Positions 1 through 12,549 are shown, numbered from the stretch's first letter. The stretch: 64,000 nt of DNA from Podarcis raffonei (GCF_027172205.1 NC_070603.1:6126501-6190500); one strand, 5' to 3'. Notes: generated by a model from the sequence alone, not told the origin. Translations and numbers: made by a program.

Positions 1-2480
1 CACAAGAGGAGTTACAGGGGCAGGTGTAGGACCAGAAGGAGGCCCTGCTGGGGCCACAGGGCCAGGTGTAGGTGTCAAAGGAGATGCAGGTTTTTCAGGA
101 GGCACTGGCTTAGAAACAAGCCCTGCTGGGCCCACAGGAGGTGCCAGAGGAGGAGCCACAGGCTGGGATGAAGGAGGTTTCATTGCTGAGCCTGTGGGGG
201 CCAGTGGCTTAGGAAGGGTCCCTGCTGGGGAAACAGGACCAGAAGTAGGTGACAAAGGTGAAGTAGGTTTCACAGGTGGCACTGGCTTAGAAGCAACCCC
301 TTCTGGTACTGCAGGATGTGCCAAAGACCCAGATGGGGGCACCAAAGGAGGAACCACAGGTCCAGAAGCAGGTTTCAGAGGTGGCCCTGTGGAGGGAAGT
401 GGTCTAGGAGGGACCACTGCTGGGGCCTCAGGTCCAGAAGTAGGGATCAAAGGACTAGATGCAGGCCCTGCTGGGGTGACAGGACTAGATACAGGCACTT
501 CTGTTGGGGCCATAGGAACCGGCCCTGCTGAGGCCAAGGGACAGGAAGCAACCCCAGGAACAGAGACAGGTGCCAGAAGAGGAGTCATGGGATGAAAAGC
601 CACAGGGCAAGAAGCAGTAGATGCCATAGGTGGAACTGTAGGTGCCACTTGTTTGGATGCAGGTGCTTTTGCAACCACAGGAGTGGTTATGGAGCCAGAA
701 ACAGGTGCCAAAGGAGGAGGCACAGCTTCGGCAAGAGGTGCCCCAGGTCTAGGGGGAGGTCCTCCTGGGGCCACAGAGCTAGAAGCAGAAACTGAAGGGG
801 AATCGGGTTTCACAGGTGGCACTGCAGATACCAATGATCTAGGAAGAGACCCTGCTGGGGCCACAGGTCCAGGAGGGGGTGCCGAAGGACTAGAAGCAGG
901 CCCTGCTGTGGTTAAAGGACCAGGTGCAGGTGCTGATGGAGGTGGTGGTTTCACAGGCAGCACTGCAAGTGCTTGTGGCTTAGAAGCAATGTCTGATGCA
1001 ACTATAGGAGGAGTTGCACATCCAGAAGGAGGCGGCAAAGGAGGAGCCATGGGACTAGAGGCAGATGCCCCTAGAGTCACAGGGCCAGGAGGAGGAGCCA
1101 CAGGATCAGAAGCTGGTGGCAAAGGAGAAGCTGCGGGTGCCAGTGGTTGAGGAACGACTCCTACTGGAGCATCAGAAGATATAGGTCCTGAAGCAGTAGC
1201 CAAAGGAGGAGTCACAGGACTAGAAGCAGGCCCTGCTGGGGTTACAGCGGCAGAAGGAGGAGCCAGAACAGGGGCCACAGGCTGAGAAACAGGCAGAGCT
1301 GAGGTTAGAGGGCCAGAAGTAGGTGCAGGAGATTCACGTTTCACTGTTGGTACTGCAGGTGCCAACAGAATAGGGGCAGGTACTCCTTGGGACACAGGAG
1401 GGGAAACAGAACCAGAAACAGGTGTCAAAACAGGAGTCACAGACTTAGAAACAGGTGATACGGGACAAGAAGCAGAAGCAGGTTTCACAGATGGCCCTGC
1501 AGGTAGCAGGGGTGCATGAGCAGGCCCTGCTGGAGCCACAAATGCAGGGCCAGAAACAGGTGCCAAAACAGGAGCCGCAGGCCCAGAAGCAGGTTTCACA
1601 GGTGGCCCTGCAGGTATCAGTTGTCTAGGAGCAGGCACTGCTGGGGACAAAGGAGGGGCACCAGGGCACAACACAGAAGCTAAGGGGCAGGAAGCAGGTG
1701 CTGCAGGGCCAGCTATAGGTGCCAAAGGAGGAGTCACAGGGTGGCAAGCAGATCCCACAGGTGGCCCTGGGGGTGCCACAGGACTAGATGCTGGCACTGG
1801 AGAGGCTGCAGGGCCTTGAGTAGTCACTGCAAAGGGTAGAGGAGAAAGAGGTGCTGTAACAGAATTATTGGGTCTAGAAGGAGAAGCAGGCGATATCATA
1901 GTGATATGAGGCTTTGGGACTGTGGGACTGACAGGAGAGCTGAGAGGAACTGTGCTTGATACCACAGGGAGAACAGTGGGTCCAAGGACCAGAGGAGGAG
2001 AAACAGGAGCAACTGGGAGAATGAAGGGAGCTGGAATAGGACACGATGGCACCTGAGGAACTGGGCCTGCAGATGTTGCCAGTGGTGGGCTCACAGGGGT
2101 AGCTGGATGAGCTGAACTAAGAGACCCAGAGGAAATTATTGAGACTGGGGCAGAAGCTGCAGGCCCTACGGCAATGCTGGGAGAGAAGGAGCTAACTTTT
2201 TGTGCAGCATCAGCCAGATCCGGAGGCTTCAGGGGAGAGGAAGCAATCTGGGTCACCACAGCTGGGACACTAGAAGGCAAGGCTGAGCCAGGAGAGACTG
2301 ACATTGGGGAGGAGGAGGGAGGAGGAGCCACAAAGGAGAAAAGCTGCCCAGGTGAGGCAGCAAGGTCAGTAGGTGCTAGTGGAGTGCTGGAAGGACAGAG
2401 TCCAGCAAGGGGGGAGTTAGCATCATGGGATGAAGAGGGAGGGTGGGCAGCGCTAGATACAGAGGAGCCGGAAACAGCAG
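1..2480 (-). CDS. NACA: NACA, giant muscle-isoform (skNAC) exon, 5' part; runs off the left edge
   Basis: Read on the minus strand from a good acceptor (pyrimidine-rich tract ending TTTAG at 2481), this stretch is one open frame of 826 codons to position 1, with no stop. The protein is almost entirely Pro, Ala, Val, Ser, Thr and Gly, built from degenerate repeats of 12-16 residues of the type PVTPPLAPVSGPAAPAGPAS. Phase 1 entry fits the upstream exons. Composition, repeat style and position directly after the NACA start exon match the large alternative exon of skNAC, the skeletal and cardiac muscle form of the nascent-polypeptide-associated complex alpha subunit. That form binds the SMYD1/BOP methyltransferase and acts in myofibril assembly. 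Ubiquitous NACA skips this exon. The NAC and UBA domain exons lie outside the window. Identity is strong from context; the exon's full length is unknown. Confidence 0.9.
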
Positions 2481-3557
2481 CTAAAGGAGAGAAAAAGTGA
2501 ATCAATGATGAAAACATGGAGAAGAAAAAATGAATTATCTACAGCCACCCACATGGAAATGCATCTCAGTTACCTGTGAGGTAGAAATTGCTGTAGCCGC
2601 TGTCAGAAAAAAGTATCACAGTGTTTGTATGCCCCACCCCATCAACCAAGGCTCTTTGTATAGTGCCAATATTCCGCTGGAGGACATGTGCAGGATCAAG
2701 TCTTTTGAAAACACGTGACAGTGCACAGGCAAGCCCGACATACTTGTCACCACTCTCACTGGATGTCTCACTACATATCCAACTCTATTATCCAGATATC
2801 TGGTTGGGCACCCTCAACACATGCTATCAATAGAAACTCAATTATAGAGGAGAAAACAGCTAGTTCAAGAAACAAGTTGCAAAGTCTTACAAGTGCTGAC
2901 ATTTAACTTCCATGTTGTGTCCAGGTACACAGATTTGAAAAGGACAATATACCAGTCTGCCGCCGCTTGAAAACTGCTTTGTAGTACATGTTCCATTTAA
3001 ATGGAAATGACTCCTATATGACCCAAGTTAATCTGGTTGCAGAAATGAAGCTTGGGAACATGATTTTTCACCTACCCTGAGGTTAGGCCAATGTATAAAG
3101 AGGGGCGATTAAAGCAAGATCTTCATACAAGTCACATGTAATTTCAAGGTGTAGCCACTGGCATCCCGGGAACCACAAAATGCCAGTATTCTTTGAAACA
3201 GATATTGGGACAGCAATGCAAGGTACCACAGAACTTTTCACACCAATTCTGGGTGCCTGTCAACAGCAAGCACCCACAGAAAAAAAAATCAAACCCTCCC
3301 TCTGGTAATCTAGATGGCAGATCAGTCCATAATACATTTCCTTACATTACTAACTTTGCTAACTCCAGAGAGAAGTTTGTATTCTACACAGTAACCTGTA
3401 TATGATCTATGTCAGCTGAAGAATAGAACTCAGGAGTGTGACTTTAACTACTTTAACCAAGTCTTTTTTTGCTAAATATTATGGTTAATGTAACTGCATC
3501 AACACAACACAGCAAAATGTTGTTAAGGAGACATACATAGGGACTAACAGCAAATAC
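2481..3557 (-). other. NACA: NACA intron between the small cassette exon and the giant exon
   Basis: No gene or clear repeat is seen. A 26-nt segment at 2574-2599 has splice-site-like borders on the minus strand but would shift the frame, so I do not call it an exon. Confidence 0.6.
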
Positions 3558-3638
3558 CTGGTGCTTGAATAGGAAGCTGAGAAAAACAGGCTGCAGGTGC
3601 TTCAGAAGCACCAGCAAAAGGGTTTGGAGTGGCAGGAG
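3558..3638 (-). CDS. NACA: NACA cassette exon (27 codons, in frame)
   Basis: On the minus strand this segment has an acceptor ending TTTAG and a donor CAG|GTATTTG. It is 81 nt long, enters and leaves in phase 1, and is open in the NACA frame. It encodes a Pro/Ala-rich peptide that includes APATPNPFAGASEAPAA. The sense, phase and composition agree with the giant exon downstream, so it is probably another alternatively used skNAC exon. No transcript evidence is available here; the call rests on splice sites and frame. Confidence 0.7.
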
Positions 3639-5621
3639 CTAAATGAGCAAGAGCAATAGGTTATTAACGACAAACCAATAAGCTTGGGGCTAGAACCACC
3701 TAGAAGGTTCCATTCTCTTGACTTAGTCAAAATGACAAATTAAGTCTACTGGGAACTGTCTATCCCTGAACTAAGATGCCTTCAACTTCAGGCTTGGCAT
3801 AATTCAAACCTAAATGGGACATGCAAGCTACAACTTACACAGCTAGCATCCACCCAAACTTTTAAAGCATGAGTCACTCAGTGATCTTTCATCAAAGCAT
3901 TAAATGGTGGATTAACTAATCTTAAATTATATGTGTGGCCTAAGAGTAGGTAGCTGCTCTAGGAATGTCTGCAAGTCTACTCTGATGAGCATAAACTGCT
4001 TTAAATGAAGCCAGAAGCACACCGCTCAGTGAGATCATGCAGGGAAGAGGAGCCCAGCACGTTATATTAATGTTGACTGCATGGGACAGAAGTCCGCTAT
4101 CACATGCAATTTAAGCAGAAGGATCTTAGAATTCCAGAAAGAGGAATTTAAGAGCTACTTCCGCAACACTGGGATTGACCTTCATAAGGGCAGTAAAAAA
4201 CAAAATGGTTATAATACAACATGATAAAAGATTCTGAGGGGATCAAGGGTCCCTTTTTTGTACTCATCAGCTAGACGAGCAGATGAGTAAAAAATGCTGA
4301 GAGAATTCCCTCAAATCGTGGGCTGCATCACTTCATAGCAGGACTGGGACAACCAGAATTCAAGGCACAGATATAGCAGAAAGGTGATGTAAATGCCAGA
4401 TTGAGCAAGTGCTCAGACTACACTAACACCAATTCACTACTTCAAGATTTTCCTTGTTTCCAAGCTTTCCAGTAAGAATGCTAGAAGCCTCAGTTCAATG
4501 AGCGAGCTGGCTTCAATAATCATAATTGTCTCTCATGAATGAGTTACTAAACAGTCCTTAACTGTAGATTCTAGGTCATGTTTCTACTAAGCAGATGAAG
4601 AAAAGAAGGCAAAGGAATCACTATATAATGTGTGTTGGTCACTGAACTTTAAATGGTCGCTTGTCTACAGCTACCCACTGCTGTGCATCAGTTCTTGGGA
4701 AAATAGGTATACAATGGGAGAGCAAGAGAATGGAATGAAGATTCTCTCTCTCACCCCCCCCCCCAAAAAAAAGTTAAACAAGGAAGGGGCAAGAACTACA
4801 TGTAACCAGAAAGTTATAAGATTCATGCTAAGAAAGCTGAACTATTTCTTAAAATTAAACTATGACATTTTAGATAAAACATGATCTAGCCTAAAAGAGT
4901 ACCATCAAAGTGCAGGCATTCAAACTAATAGTCATTCTAAAGGGGTAGGCAACCTAAGGCCCTTGGGCCAGATGCGGCCCAATCGCCTTCTCAATCCGGC
5001 CCACGGACAGTCCTGGAATCAGCATGTTTTTACATGAGTAGAATGTGTGCTTTTATTTAAAATGCATCTCTGGGTTATTTGTAGGGCATAGGAATTCGTT
5101 CATTTCCCCCCCTCAAAATATATCCGGCCCACCACATGGTCTGAGGGACGGTGGACCGGCCCAAGGCTGAAAAAGGTTGCTGACCCTTGGTTCAACCTTT
5201 ATGGTGGCTCACCATCCCCCGTCCCGCAAAAAAGCAGTAATAAATCATTGTCATCATCTGAAACTTGGAATCACTGAGATATGACATTTCCCCTAGGTCT
5301 ACTGTAAATTATATACCACAAGTAGTACACCCAGGGACATCACAAGCAAACCATAGAAACGCCTTCTTAGGAAGACCTGCATACCATACTTAACAGTTGT
5401 TAACTCTTGCAGTAGTGTATTTAATCAGCAGAAATATATGTTTCAAGTATCTACATTTACTTATTTCTTTCACCAGCAGGAAACAAGATCTCAGCTGAAA
5501 CAAAGCTGGCAGTTTGGGAGCCCTGATTCATTATAGGGTTTTTTAAAATAAAAAAAAATCATTTTAAAAATTAAAATGAAGTGATTTCAACCCCATCTTG
5601 CTGTTTTAACTTGAAACCTAC
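3639..5621 (-). other. NACA: NACA intron with one hAT-like MITE
   Basis: Apart from the hAT-like repeat at 4940-5189 and a C-rich run near 4757, I see nothing coding in this intron. Confidence 0.6.
4940..5189. mobile_element. hAT-like non-autonomous DNA transposon
   Basis: The ends are imperfect inverted repeats of about 16 bp (AGGGGTAGGCAACCT at the left, AGGTTGCTGACCCTTG at the right). The body has the 'GGCCC ... GGCCCACGGACAG ... GGACCGGCCC' pattern of Charlie-type vertebrate hAT MITEs. I could not see a clean 8-bp target duplication. Confidence 0.7.
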
Positions 5622-5738
5622 CTGATGGCTCCAGAGCAGTCCCAGCCTGAGAACCCTTGCCTGCCACCTCAGGATTCTTGGTGGCAACTGGTTTGGACTC
5701 CTCAGTTGTCTGCATCACTTCCATGGGGACCCCAGGAA
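5622..5738 (-). CDS. NACA: NACA cassette exon (39 codons, in frame)
   Basis: The minus strand shows an acceptor (TAACTCTACCCCCAG) and a strong donor (TCAG|GTAGG). The 117-nt exon is phase 1 at both ends and open in the NACA frame. It encodes a peptide with VPGVPMEVMQTTEESK near its start and GSQAGTALEPS at its end. It lies between the start exon and the giant exon and preserves the frame whether included or skipped, so it is a good candidate for an alternative exon of the muscle isoform. Confidence 0.75.
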
Positions 5739-8019
5739 CTGGGGGTAGAGTTACTGAAATAGTGTCAACTGTTCAGATACCACTCAGGAAACCCAACAGT
5801 CTGCACATGCCTCATGAGGTGATTAGCAATCAGTAGCATCCAAAATTGGGGAAAGATGTGAGTTATCCTCAGCAGCCCAGAGACAAATGGCACCAGGACT
5901 AATAAAAACCTTAATGTATGAAGCCTTATAGGGATAATCTACTCCGGAGAGGAAACTGGCAATTTAAGTTATGTTCCTAGCCATCATGAGGATTTGGTGT
6001 CATCACCCTGACAGTCGTAACTCAGCTGACATCAGCTTCTGAATGTTAGTACTGATGTATCAAAAGCCGATCTGGGCCAAGTTTACTGCGTCACAGTGGT
6101 CATGCATGCAACCACTTCATAATGGGATAAAACGGATGGAAGTCAGTACAGGTTTTTGGTTTTTTAATGTAGCTACCACTAGCAGAGGAAGCAGTTAAAA
6201 ATCTTCCTGTTTGCATCACATTAGTAGCCAGTGCCTTTGAGGGCAGAAGGACATATTCATGCACCAGACTGTGGTAAATATGAACAAGAATGGATGATGT
6301 ACTGGATTTAGAACTAGTTGTATCAGTTCTTCTGTCTCCTCCTATCTTGCTTCTACATTCAGTGTGGGTGGCTCTGGAAAAGCTGCTGTGTATCTTCTTT
6401 GCCACTTCTTAGATCCAAGAACCAGCAGCAAAGCTTGACTGGAGCCAAGCAAAATCTATTTGCTGTGCCCCAACAATCTCCTCACAGAATTCTGTCTAGT
6501 GTGTCACACACTTTGCCAATATCAACACTGGCACTTACAGCCATCTCTTCTCTGCAACACAGGTGCCTTGGCATAACTCTCTAAAGGGCCAGAATAAAAG
6601 CTTAAAACCAGTGCAGACTTTGCTAAGATTTGGTAGGCTATTCAACACCACGACATCCACAATATGGACAGGCAGACATTTTCTGTTTGCTTCAGAGAAA
6701 AACTGCTCCATTCTATACAGCTCCATTTATTTATCCAACCGAACTTGTGCGTTTCCTCCCTGTCTAAGAGAAACTCTCACACCCCTTGGACAGAAGTCAT
6801 TGCATTTACCAGTCATGCAGTGTACAGCATCCCCATGCGTAGGTGTGTGTATAGGAGAGACCCCGTCACAAAGTCATGCAGTGTTCCCTAAGCGGCAAGG
6901 CAGAAATGTAGCATACAAGGAGACCTGGTTCTCTGCTAACCAGCATCCATGATACCTTCAAGACAGATAATTGGAGACACAATACACAGGGAAGGTTTAG
7001 AGTTAGCATGTCCCAAGTAAGAAGGATGCACGTGCGCACAAACACACACTTCAGAATATAATCTTTAAATGCACTATCAGCTGAAAATTCTACTCCACTA
7101 GAATGACGCACTTTCACAGCCAACACATCCATCAGCTGTGTTATTGCCAAGTTCAGGATGCTTGGTAAATGCCAAAGTATGTTGTAATCTTTTGGCTTGC
7201 AGTCACAAAACAATGATTCCCTGCTCTGTGCTTAAGATAGGCAGTGTTAGTGAGTGGATTAGAAAGTTATCCACTTGACATCTAGCAGGTTTCAAATAAA
7301 CAGATTAAAATTCCTTCTAGTCTTGAGGTCCCCATTTCAGTCACACCAGAGTCACCACCTCTCCAACCTTAAACAGTGGTCAATACCAATTTGCAAAATT
7401 TGCAAAAAAAGAAACATGTGTCACAAAGTAATGATGGATGATCATAAGCTTAACATTCTAATTCCCAACTGTCTCACACAGGTTTAGAAATATGAAGAGG
7501 TTGTATCCTTTGGTTCTTACTAAGCCACCTGCCTCCTTCTTCCTGAAGAATTCTTACACATCAAGCCATTTGTTAACGTGGAAGCATGATTGGGAAACAA
7601 ACCATGTACAGATCCTTTAAAACACACAGAGTTTACTCCAGCACAAAAGGCCAAAAAGAAGAAAACCTTCCCAAGTCATTAAGCAAGTATCTAGAATTTG
7701 ACCTAGGTTAAGATCCTCATTTCTCTAATGTTTCATCTAGTAATCACCCAATGTTAGCATACACACAAAAATCAGAAGCTGTTGTTAGTAGTTTTAGCAT
7801 TTTGTAGTCTAAAAACCTTCAAAATGTGGTGGGATAGCAGTGTTTATCCAGCTTGTGATTCACGTCAAGCATGCTACTGCCATGTTCGAGAGAGAGACCA
7901 TGCAACTCATCCAACGTGGAGGAGACTAAACGTGGTAAGAGCACAAGAGGACAATTTCAAAGTATTTATCTCAATTTCTTCAAAGTCATGATAACGTTTA
8001 TATGGCAAGTTCCAAGTAT

Positions 8020-8205
8020 TTTCCACACATTGTCTCATTAATCCTTACAGTAACATTGTAAGGCCAGCCAGGATTATTATCCCCATGCTGCAGATGGGGG
8101 GCTGAAGTTTAGAGATATAGTATCTCAGATATTGGCTTTTCGAAGGCTACACAGAAAGCTCATGGCAGGTGTAAGACTCGAACCAAGCTTTTTAAAGTGC
8201 AACTT
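8020..8205 (-). mobile_element. MIR-like (CORE-SINE) fragment
   Basis: The plus strand has the MIR-complement pattern: TCTCATTAATCCTTACA, then ATTATTATCCCCATGCTGCAG, then AAGACTCGAACC, a degenerate B box in reverse order. It is old and diverged. Confidence 0.65.
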
Positions 8206-8236
8206 ACACATGACCTCTTTTACCATGCATTTCTAT

Positions 8237-8310
8237 GCACGTCTACTCAAATGAAGCCCTACTGAGTTCAATAGGACTTATTCCCTGGTAAATGTGCAAG
8301 ACTGCAGTCC
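8237..8310. repeat. Short palindromic squamate repeat
   Basis: Contains GAAGCCCTACTGAGTTCAATAGGACTTA. Related copies occur at about 15,605-15,690 and 32,396-32,482, each with the GTCCCAYTGARTTCA core and near-palindromic arms. It resembles a small MITE. Confidence 0.55.
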
Positions 8311-8455
8311 TAGACTCTTAGCCACTCTGCCACAATAGCCCTCAATTATTTGCAAGTTCTACCCTTCACAAATGGTTTTACCTGCCTTGTTAAACTGGCT
8401 GACTGGACGAGTTTCAGGATCCTTTCTGAAAGTGTATTAGTCATCCAAGGCACTA

Positions 8456-8554
<99 letters not shown>

Positions 8555-9049
8555 TCAATTTTTCTAGAGAATTAGTGTAAATCATTACAGGGTATCTAAC
8601 CAAAATCTTGCTTCTCTACAATCAGAATATCATGGCAAGCTACATATGAACAAATTGAATCACTTCCTAGAGAATGAACACTGCTGCCAAGCACAATTTG
8701 TTCTAGGCAGTCACACAGACAAAAAAAATACATGCATTTAAAAACTTTTGTCTGTCAAATTACTTAACTTTCACCAGCCCCGATTTCTGTACTAAATGCA
8801 TAGAAAACCATATCCACTGAAGGACTATTGATACAACTGCAGGAGATCTGCCCAACTTCTGTATCCATAATCAACTTTCATCCCTGGATGTTTACCAATG
8901 GGTTAAAAGCTTTTATTCCCTTCTACCCTCACCTAACCAAGTTGTATGGCAAGCAAGATTGGCATTATTACTGTCAGCCATGATACCTAAATTAACCATC
9001 CATGTTCAATGGCAGCATCACAGACTATGGTGAGAAACAGAAAAGGCCT

Positions 9050-9140
9050 GTAGGATCCCCCCCCCAAAAATCTGGTTGGCTACTGTTGGAAAAAGAGCAC
9101 AGGCTTAGGTAGGCCTTTGGTCTGATCCAGCAAGGCACCT
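9050..9140 (+). mobile_element. CR1/L3-like LINE or SINE 3' tail fragment
   Basis: Has the common tail pattern '...TCTGGTTGGCTACTG ... AGGCCTTTGGTCTGATCCAGCAAGGC'. A similar fragment lies at 29,738-29,835 and a reverse copy near 25,840-25,995. Confidence 0.55.
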
Positions 9141-9141
9141 A

Positions 9142-9365
9142 CAGTGGTACCTCTGGATGCGAAGGGGATCTGTTCCGGAGCCCCATTCGCACCCTGAAGC
9201 GAATGTAACGTGACTGCGTGTGTCACTGCTTCTGCGCATGACATCATTTTGAGCGTCTGCGCATGTGGCGAAACCCGGAAGTAACGCGCTCCGTTACTTC
9301 CGGGTCGCCGCAGAGCGCAACCCGAAAATATTCATCCCGAAGCTACTCAACCCAAGGTATGACTG
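9142..9365. mobile_element. Tigger/mariner-like MITE
   Basis: The termini CAGTGGTACCTC and GGTATGACTG form an inverted repeat and are flanked by TA on both sides. The interior is palindrome-rich and carries CpG-bearing 'CGCATGTGGCGAAACCCGGAAGTAACG' type sequence, read in shorter parts. This belongs to the same superfamily as the copies at 21.1, 26.1, 27.95 and 49.2-49.7 kb. Confidence 0.8.
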
Positions 9366-9639
9366 TATTTGCTTTGCTACAACTCCACCCTACAACCGTC
9401 ATGTACCCAATCTATGGATACAGCGAGATCTTCCATTCACTCTCATGCGGGAGCTTCCTAACCCGTGCACTTCCTCCTTGACAGGCATAATATGCATCCC
9501 AACAGAAATAGCTTAAGGTGGGACAGACCTCAGCTCCCTTCATTTCACCAGGCGCTTAAGCCTGTGCCCCAACACGCACAGCCACCAACCCACTCAATGC
9601 CAACCTTCCTGGAACCCTCCTGAACAGCAACTACCCTTC

Positions 9640-10330
9640 TTGGAGGAGCGCTATGAGAGCACCTCCTCTGAGCGGAAGGCCGGAGCCCCGCTTCCCCTGC
9701 TGCCAAGAGTGACACCCCTTTTCAAGTGGGGAGGGGGGTGGCAAGGTGGCAGGAGCGGCCCAGGGTCCTCCAGGCGTCGACCTCCAAGCTCCACGGGTGA
9801 GGGTCGAGTGGAGAGAGCCGGGTCTCCCTCCAAAATGTCTTTCTGTCCCCCTCGGCTCTCCCTCCCAGTAGTCCTTCCCTTCAGGGCCTCCTGCCCCCGT
9901 TTCCCTACGAGCGGAAAGCCTTTCCCGAAGGCCCGCCGAGGCCCTACAACTCGGGCGCAGCGGCCTATTCGCGGAACCGTCGCTCGGCCCCGGAGCCCTG
10001 GGCTCGACCCGCCCGCCAACGCCGCATCTTTCCCCGCTTTAAGCCCCTGAGCGGCCCGAGGCCTCCCCGTCTTCGGGAGCTTCCCGTCTGCCCTGTCAGG
10101 GGCTCGCCGAGGAGGATGGCGACGGATTCAGACGGGGGGAACTTACTGTACAGGACGAGCCGGGCGCAAGATGGAGGCAGAAAGAGAGCGAGAGGCGGAG
10201 GGAGGGCGACTTCCTGTCCGAGCAGGAATAGCTTCCGGGTCCCCGCGGGGCTGCCCCGTGCGCTGTTCTATGGTTCCGTGCGCTCCTCTCGCCGCTGCTT
10301 TTGCTTCCTTCCAGCCCTACTCTGCCTTTA
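9640..10330 (-). promoter_or_regulatory. NACA: CpG-island promoter of NACA
   Basis: A GC- and CpG-rich stretch surrounds NACA exon 1. Upstream of the exon (10,210-10,250) are two GGAAG/CTTCC ETS-type sites (CTTCCTGTCC and GCTTCCGGGTCC on the plus strand). There is no TATA box. The probable start zone is pyrimidine-rich on the sense strand (CTCTCTTTCTGCC), as expected for a TOP-type mRNA of a ribosome-associated protein. Exact start sites are inferred. Confidence 0.75.
10147..10200 (-). other. NACA: NACA non-coding exon 1 (5'UTR; start of transcription approximate)
   Basis: On the minus strand a TTTCTGCCTCCATCTTGCG segment leads to a consensus donor, TGTACA|GTAAGT at 10,147/10,146. This is the usual layout of vertebrate NACA, a short 5'UTR exon before the ATG exon. 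The 10,200 boundary is an estimate. Confidence 0.65.
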
Positions 10331-10789
10331 GCAAAAGCTGCAATAAACATACATGGAAAGAACGAGCGCAAAGCCCTGCAGTAATTCGCTGTCAGAAAGC
10401 AGGATATTCCAGCGCGGTGATCCTCAAACTGTACTGAAAACAGTCACACTAGGGGACCGCAATTGACAATCGGACGAGACTTTTAAGAACGTGTGTTTGA
10501 GCTTGCTTTCCCCTCCTTCCTCCTCTTCCATTCTCTTCGTGTGTCGTTGCCGTTTTGGATTGTGGTCCTCAAACAGAGAGCTTGTTTTGTGTTTTGGCTA
10601 AGCTGCGCTGCGAGCTATTTTGACTAAAATGATACCATTTAAATGCTGAAAATAATTAAAATAATAGACTAACCATGTTTCATGGGCCACTGATGTGCTG
10701 TAGTAGGACTCTGCAGGTTTGCGTGGGTATAGCCAGGGGGCGGGGGGCAGCTGCCCCCCAAATCAATAAAAATAAACTAACAAAAATAA

Positions 10790-11300
10790 TATTTTTTTAA
10801 AAGAAATATATTGGGGGTTTTCGCTGTAAGCCATATTCCCGAATACTTCAACTTCTCAGTTGTCAGCGCACTGACCATCAGCAAATCTTTTTTTGCCTGT
10901 GTATCCATATTTTTCACTAAAACCTTAGTTTCAGTTTTATTTAAGACCTGCAACTTCTCCATATTTCCTTATTTCCTCCAATAACTTAGATACTGTACAC
11001 TTGTCAATTGTTCTTCTACAGAAAACACCACATCACCTGCAAAGGCTTTTATCTTATAATTCTGTTGGCCCTTCCATATTCCCTTTATGTCCAAATTATT
11101 TCTTACCCTCCTCACCACCGCCTCTAGGGCTGATATAGATTGAAGCAGTGATGGGGGTATCCTTGCCTTGTCCCCTTCTATATCTTACACCCCCCCCGTA
11201 ATGGCATTATTTACAATCGGGTTTGCAGTTTGATCTGTATAAATTGCCTTAATTCCTTTTATGAATATGACTCCTCATTCCATTTTTTTCTAATAACTTA
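10790..11300 (-). mobile_element. L1 LINE ORF2 fragment (decayed)
   Basis: The minus-strand translation contains NKTETKVLVKNMDTQAKKD and EKLKYSGIWLTAK, which align with the RT region of the better preserved L1 at 36.0-38.3 kb (NKSKTKVLEKN, KVKYLGINMTAK). Frames are broken, so this is an old fragment. Confidence 0.7.
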
Positions 11301-11779
11301 ATCATAAATGACCTAAATCAAAAAGAAATTCAAAATCGACTGATCTAAGGTTCTGCACTTTGGCAGGAAGTGTTAGAATCAGACCTAGCTGTCTAGAGTT
11401 TCCAGCTAAAGAGCAGTCTAGCACAGAAGGCACCTGCTAGAGGACAGGCCACAGGAGTGGGCTCTTGCTGGTGGTCTTCCTGGAGACATCTGCTGGGCCT
11501 TGGCTCTGGGTGAAAGATCCTTTTCCAGCTATGTCATATCCAGCCCAAAGGAAAGAGAAACATTGCCAGCTGTTAAAGGGCTGCTCTGCCTCGTCTTCTT
11601 AGGACAGCCCTGGCCTTCCTGGAGAGGGAGGAGACCCCTAGGAGGGTCCTCCAAGCATCAAGGTGTCCTAGAAGAGGAGCAAAACATGAGGAAGGGGGTG
11701 GAGTCTTCCTTGGAGCCAGAGAGACCCCCAGGAAGGGGGAAAAGGCTGATGGCGTTGGGCAGCGAGAGAGATGGGAAAT

Positions 11780-11925
11780 GGAGCCAGGCAGAGGTGTAGT
11801 GGTTTGAGGGCTGGATTAGGAGGACCTGAGAGAGCAGGGTTCGAATCTCCACTCAGCCATGAAGCTCCCTGGTGGACCTTGGGCCAGCCTAGCCTACTTT
11901 GCAGGGCTGCTGTGAAAATAATCTT
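11780..11925 (+). mobile_element. tRNA-derived SINE fragment (MIR/CORE-like)
   Basis: Shows a GGTGTAGTGGTTTGAGG A-box-like head, GGGTTCGAATCTC B box and CTTGGGCCAGCC core, similar to the longer copy at 31,780-32,031. Confidence 0.65.
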
Positions 11926-12029
11926 TCAAATAATCTCTTCAAAATCTTTCACTTTCACCTGATGTTCTACCTCGGTTAACAGCTCTCTATATGTCACCCT
12001 ATTACTTCTCATATTTAATTTTTTCAATG

Positions 12030-12228
12030 ATATCACTTCAGGTTACAGACTCTGCTAACCCAGAAATAGTGCTTCGGGTTAAGAACTTTGCTTCAGGACG
12101 AGAACAGAAATTGTGCGGTGGCAGCAGGAGGCCCCATTAGCTAAAGTGGTACCTCAGGTTAAGAACAGTTTCAGGTTAAGTACAGACCTCCAGAACGAAT
12201 TAAGTTCTTAATCCTAGGTACCACAGTA
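12030..12228. mobile_element. Tigger-like MITE, one end truncated
   Basis: Carries the same CAGGTTACAGACTC ... AAGAACTTTGCTTCAGGA ... GGCCCCATTAGCTAAAGTGG interior as the intact copies at 49.2 and 49.5 kb. It ends in CTAGGTACCACAGTA. Confidence 0.75.
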
Positions 12229-12549
12229 CAGAGAAAAAAGTAGTCTGGGGCAGTAGGGAGAACGTGTGTGTGTTTTACTAAAAAAACAACACACCCCTAA
12301 TAATCCAGTAGGATATAGCTGAAAATGCGAGCACATGAATACAATATTCCGTCCAAGTTGGTGTGCTGCTTTCCCAACTCGCAGTCCTTGGGTGATAAAT
12401 TAGCAGTGCAAGAAAAGTACAAACATCAGAAGTGGAACAGTTACTTTTTGTACTGAGAACACAATTCCCAGTGTCATTTTAGATTTATGGTACCCTGCGA
12501 CTCTTGTTTTCACCGCAAGAACAGCCACATCCGTGGAATTTGTTTTCTT

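Noticed and set aside
194-1150. Collagen-like Gly-rich frames on the plus strand (Gly-Pro-Glu type repeats)
   Set aside because: They are the antisense shadow of the Pro/Ala codon repeats of the skNAC exon, broken by stops, and lack splice or promoter support.
2574-2599. 26-nt micro-exon candidate in NACA
   Set aside because: Borders look splice-like (CTGACAG and CACAG|GTAAC), but its length would throw the giant exon out of frame.
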